Source: Paramacrobiotus richtersi
Lineage: Eukaryota; Tardigrada; Eutardigrada; Parachela; Macrobiotidae
Length of the DNA: 22,571 bases
Assembly (NCBI GenBank): GCA_034698045.1
Contig: JAQGAU010000932.1
Span: 1 to 22,571 of the forward strand
Reading direction: 5' to 3'
In this document: piece by piece, positions 20,354 through 22,571 of the stretch
Layout: each line of letters opens with the position of its first letter
Position numbering within the stretch: the stretch's first letter is position 1
The notes under the pieces: generated by a model
Seen by the model: the letters and a program-made list of their open reading frames with translations, nothing else
What the model was told of the DNA's origin: nothing
Databases searched by the model: none
Position numbers and translations under genes: made by a program

Positions 20354-20626
20354 TTACGATTTTATGGTTTTTTTATGAATGATACATCGTGAATGGAACG
20401 TTTGAATAGTGGCCCGATGCTTTAAAAACAAACGCAGTTTCTTGTTCACGTACTTATTCGGATTCCGGAATAGACTGACCAGAAAAAAAGTTCCGAAACA
20501 TAAGAAAGAATTTATTGTAGAAAAAATCACGATTACTGTAATATCCTGAAGTACTCTACAACGAACGATTTCTACCTTGTACCATTTCTTCCGGGTATTT
20601 GTTTCGGAGATGTTCACCTTCGCCAT
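20354..20626 (-). CDS. Uncharacterised small membrane-protein ORF, doubtful
   Basis: 90 residues, starting at an ATG in good context (GAAATGG) with an in-frame TGA four codons upstream. A basic N-terminal third is followed by one hydrophobic stretch (about residues 29-52, DITVIVIFSTINSFLCFG and on) and a basic tail. It could be a single-pass membrane microprotein. I recognise no family. It lies between two convergent genes, and some frames of this length are expected by chance in AT-rich DNA, so it may not be a gene. Confidence 0.22.
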   Translation of the reverse strand: MAKVNISETNTRKKWYKVEIVRCRVLQDITVIVIFSTINSFLCFGTFFLVSLFRNPNKYVNKKLRLFLKHRATIQTFHSRCIIHKKTIKS

Positions 20627-21077
20627 TTCTTGCGCTCAACAAGATCCATAATGAGTCAATAATAATTATTACTTATTTATCAATCGGTGTCGTTTTCGTG
20701 AGCTGAAATCACGACAGATCATTTTCCGGTCTTTCTGCGCGTTTTTCAGCTGCCTTGTTGGTCATTAGACTCATTACGTTTAATTAATGAGCTACTGTAC
20801 CAGGTTGTGCCCCGATAGTGATAGAAAAAACATTTCCGGCGAAACTGACCAATTTCGATTAGATTCTAATTCCATAATTATATTTCTAGCAACTTATGTC
20901 ATGCGATAAAAATACGCGAATACGTAGTGCATATTCATAACGGTAATCGGCTGGGAAAGTCAGAAATGCTGAAAGTATGGTCAACGATCGCGAACTGAAT
21001 CCGCTGATATAAAACTAAAATTACTGGAAATTTTTCCGTTAGACTGCAGTTTCGAAACTACACAACAGCGGAATATA

Positions 21078-21083
21078 TTTATT
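21078..21083 (-). promoter_or_regulatory. Candidate polyadenylation signal, coiled-coil gene
   Basis: The minus strand reads AATAAA about 235 bases beyond the stop of the coiled-coil gene. Supported by position only. Confidence 0.3.
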
Positions 21084-21317
21084 TCAACCAACATACAGTG
21101 TCCATAACTTCACGCTAATCGTGAACGATGAGATACAGTACAAACTGTGCTGTTAACATTAACACGCATCTATCCGGAAATACGTCTTTTAGAGAATAAT
21201 ATTCCTTAAGTTCTTGTTACACTCATACAGAAATCCGAAAATACGCAACTAATAGCAGAAATACAAAGTTAAATTAATAAACAATGCAAAAACAACAGAA
21301 TCCGCCAAACATTCGGC

Positions 21318-22571
21318 TTACACCTTCTCCACGGGCACCTCCACAATATCCGGCTCGCCATTGGTTTCCACGGTGCTAACGTCCTTCTCGGCCTCAGATG
21401 TGGTCGTCGTCGTGGCGGTGGCCGCGCCGCTGACCGGCACGACAAACTGCACGGATTTGCTGGTGTTGTCGGGGATCTGCAGTACCACCTTACTGGGACT
21501 GGTCGTGGCCGGTGTCGCGGGTTTCTTGGCCGGTGGTGGGCGCGGAACGGGGGCTTTGGGCGGAGCCGACTGCGGAGCGGGACGTTTGGCGCCCACTGCA
21601 CCACCCCGCGGTTCAGGACGTTTCATGGGATCGACGCCGCGAGTCTATGAGAAACAGCAAGGTTTTCAGGAAAATTCTTTCGATAATTTATTTGCTTTAA
21701 ATGAATTTCAAAATAAACCTTCGAGATGGAAGCGTGTTTTAAAGATCATAATATTCTTAACGCAAAAGCAGCGAGGTATTTCCATGCAATAATACAACAA
21801 TAACAGCGTCAGTCAAAAGAAAAACACTTTATAACGTTATTTTTGGAATTTTTGTATGAGTAGCATTTCTAGTTTTAATACAGCGGAAATCAGAGGATTT
21901 CTGATCTACGTAGACATCCAGGAATTATTAAATAAACGAAGTGCAATAATTACGATATACCAGTGACATAACACGATTAATAACAATATTGTATGGCTTT
22001 CACTGCAGAAATAGAAGCACTTATCGAAGGAGTTCCATAAATTTTAGTAAACACAGTATTTACAGTAGTACAGGTAACTTACCATTGCATCAACCAGAAT
22101 GGGAATCAAACTTTGTGGAATATTTGGTCGACATTTGGAAGCCTCCAGTTTACTCTGCAATGAAGAGCACGCTTTTATCAGACAAAGCCACAAGTGCGAT
22201 TGGTGAAAAGCGTTCTGTGATAGAAAGCCGTAAACGAACTTTCAAGAACTGACTTTGGAGAACAACAGCAAATTTACGGTAATTCACCTTCAAAGCGATG
22301 CCATAAATTGGCAGCAGTCCACTGCTTCATGCGATTACGAAAACTGAGTAGGAAATTTAGCAAAAAAACTAACCAAAAAATAAAAATGTACGAAAAAAGG
22401 GACTTAAAGAAACATGCTAAGAGCCTAAGATGCGCGAGAAACAACGATTTCAACATACCATTTTCGACGCCATTTCGGATCGTTCCTGCCGCAGCTTGAA
22501 CAACTCCTGCTCCAACTCCCGTCGTTTAATCCGCTCATCATCCAGCAGCTGTTTCAGATTATCAATCTCCT
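21318..22571 (-). CDS. Coiled-coil protein with Pro/Ala-rich tail, 3' end only
   Basis: Two exons are inferred on the minus strand: 22571-22459 (entering from the right edge) and 21644-21318, with a GT-AG intron of 814 bases in phase 0. The first gives about 37 residues in heptad-like pattern (LKQLLDDER, LEQELFKLRQER), clearly a coiled coil. The second gives 108 residues: TRGVDPMKRPEPRGG, then a long stretch of Pro, Ala, Lys, Ser and Thr, a short ordered-looking KVVLQIP...SVQFVVPV segment, and an acidic end (DIVEVPVEKV). The low-complexity region is strongly G/C-rich compared with its surroundings. It could be a cytoskeletal or scaffold protein, but the family is not recognisable from this fragment. 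The coding frame in the last exon also runs open in other frames because of base composition. Confidence 0.65.

Larger units (their letters stand above)
20199..21317. other. Convergent spacer between MATH-BTB and coiled-coil genes
   Basis: Two 3' ends meet here. No canonical AATAAA is seen on the plus strand in the first 150 bases after the MATH-BTB stop. A 90-codon minus-strand frame at 20354-20626 is described separately. The rest shows no repeat or RNA gene. Confidence 0.5.

Noticed and set aside
21361-21792. 143-codon Gly/Ala/Val-rich plus-strand frame
   Set aside because: It is the antisense shadow of the Pro/Ala/Lys-rich last exon of the coiled-coil gene.

Overview
The window looks like nuclear DNA of an intron-rich animal, probably a small invertebrate. 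The sequence shows split genes with GT-AG introns that restore the reading frame, exons richer in G and C than the AT-rich introns and spacers, and animal-type families: a multi-finger C2H2 protein, a MATH-BTB protein, a cyclin-dependent-kinase-like protein and a probable secreted peptide precursor. I cannot fix the phylum. No operon, CRISPR array, rRNA or tRNA is visible.

Layout, left to right. (1) 1-2971, plus: 3' part of a C2H2 zinc-finger gene with 12 visible fingers, entering from the left edge. (2) 4259-7029, plus: a serine hydroxymethyltransferase gene. Five exons splice in frame, but the central segment with the PLP lysine is absent. (3) 7594-8001, minus: a secreted, possibly amidated peptide precursor. 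(4) 9102-13205, minus: a complete four-exon MetX-type homoserine/serine O-acetyltransferase with the whole catalytic triad. This family is normally bacterial, fungal or plant, so this is the most surprising gene here. (5) 14357-18141, minus: a six-exon CDK-like kinase. Its last intron holds a roughly 610 bp inverted-repeat element that looks like a MITE, and a 60 bp tandem duplication. (6) 18980-20198, plus: a two-exon MATH-BTB protein, head to head with the kinase. (7) 21318-22571, minus: the last two exons of a coiled-coil protein with a Pro/Ala/Lys-rich tail, running off the right edge.

Two neighbours, the SHMT-like gene and the MetX gene, belong to one-carbon and sulfur amino-acid metabolism. 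Both are unusual: one lacks its catalytic core, and the other is not expected in most animals. No other functional link between neighbours is evident. Exon boundaries were derived by hand from splice-site consensus, phase matching and remembered family sequences, so they are predictions. No search was run.
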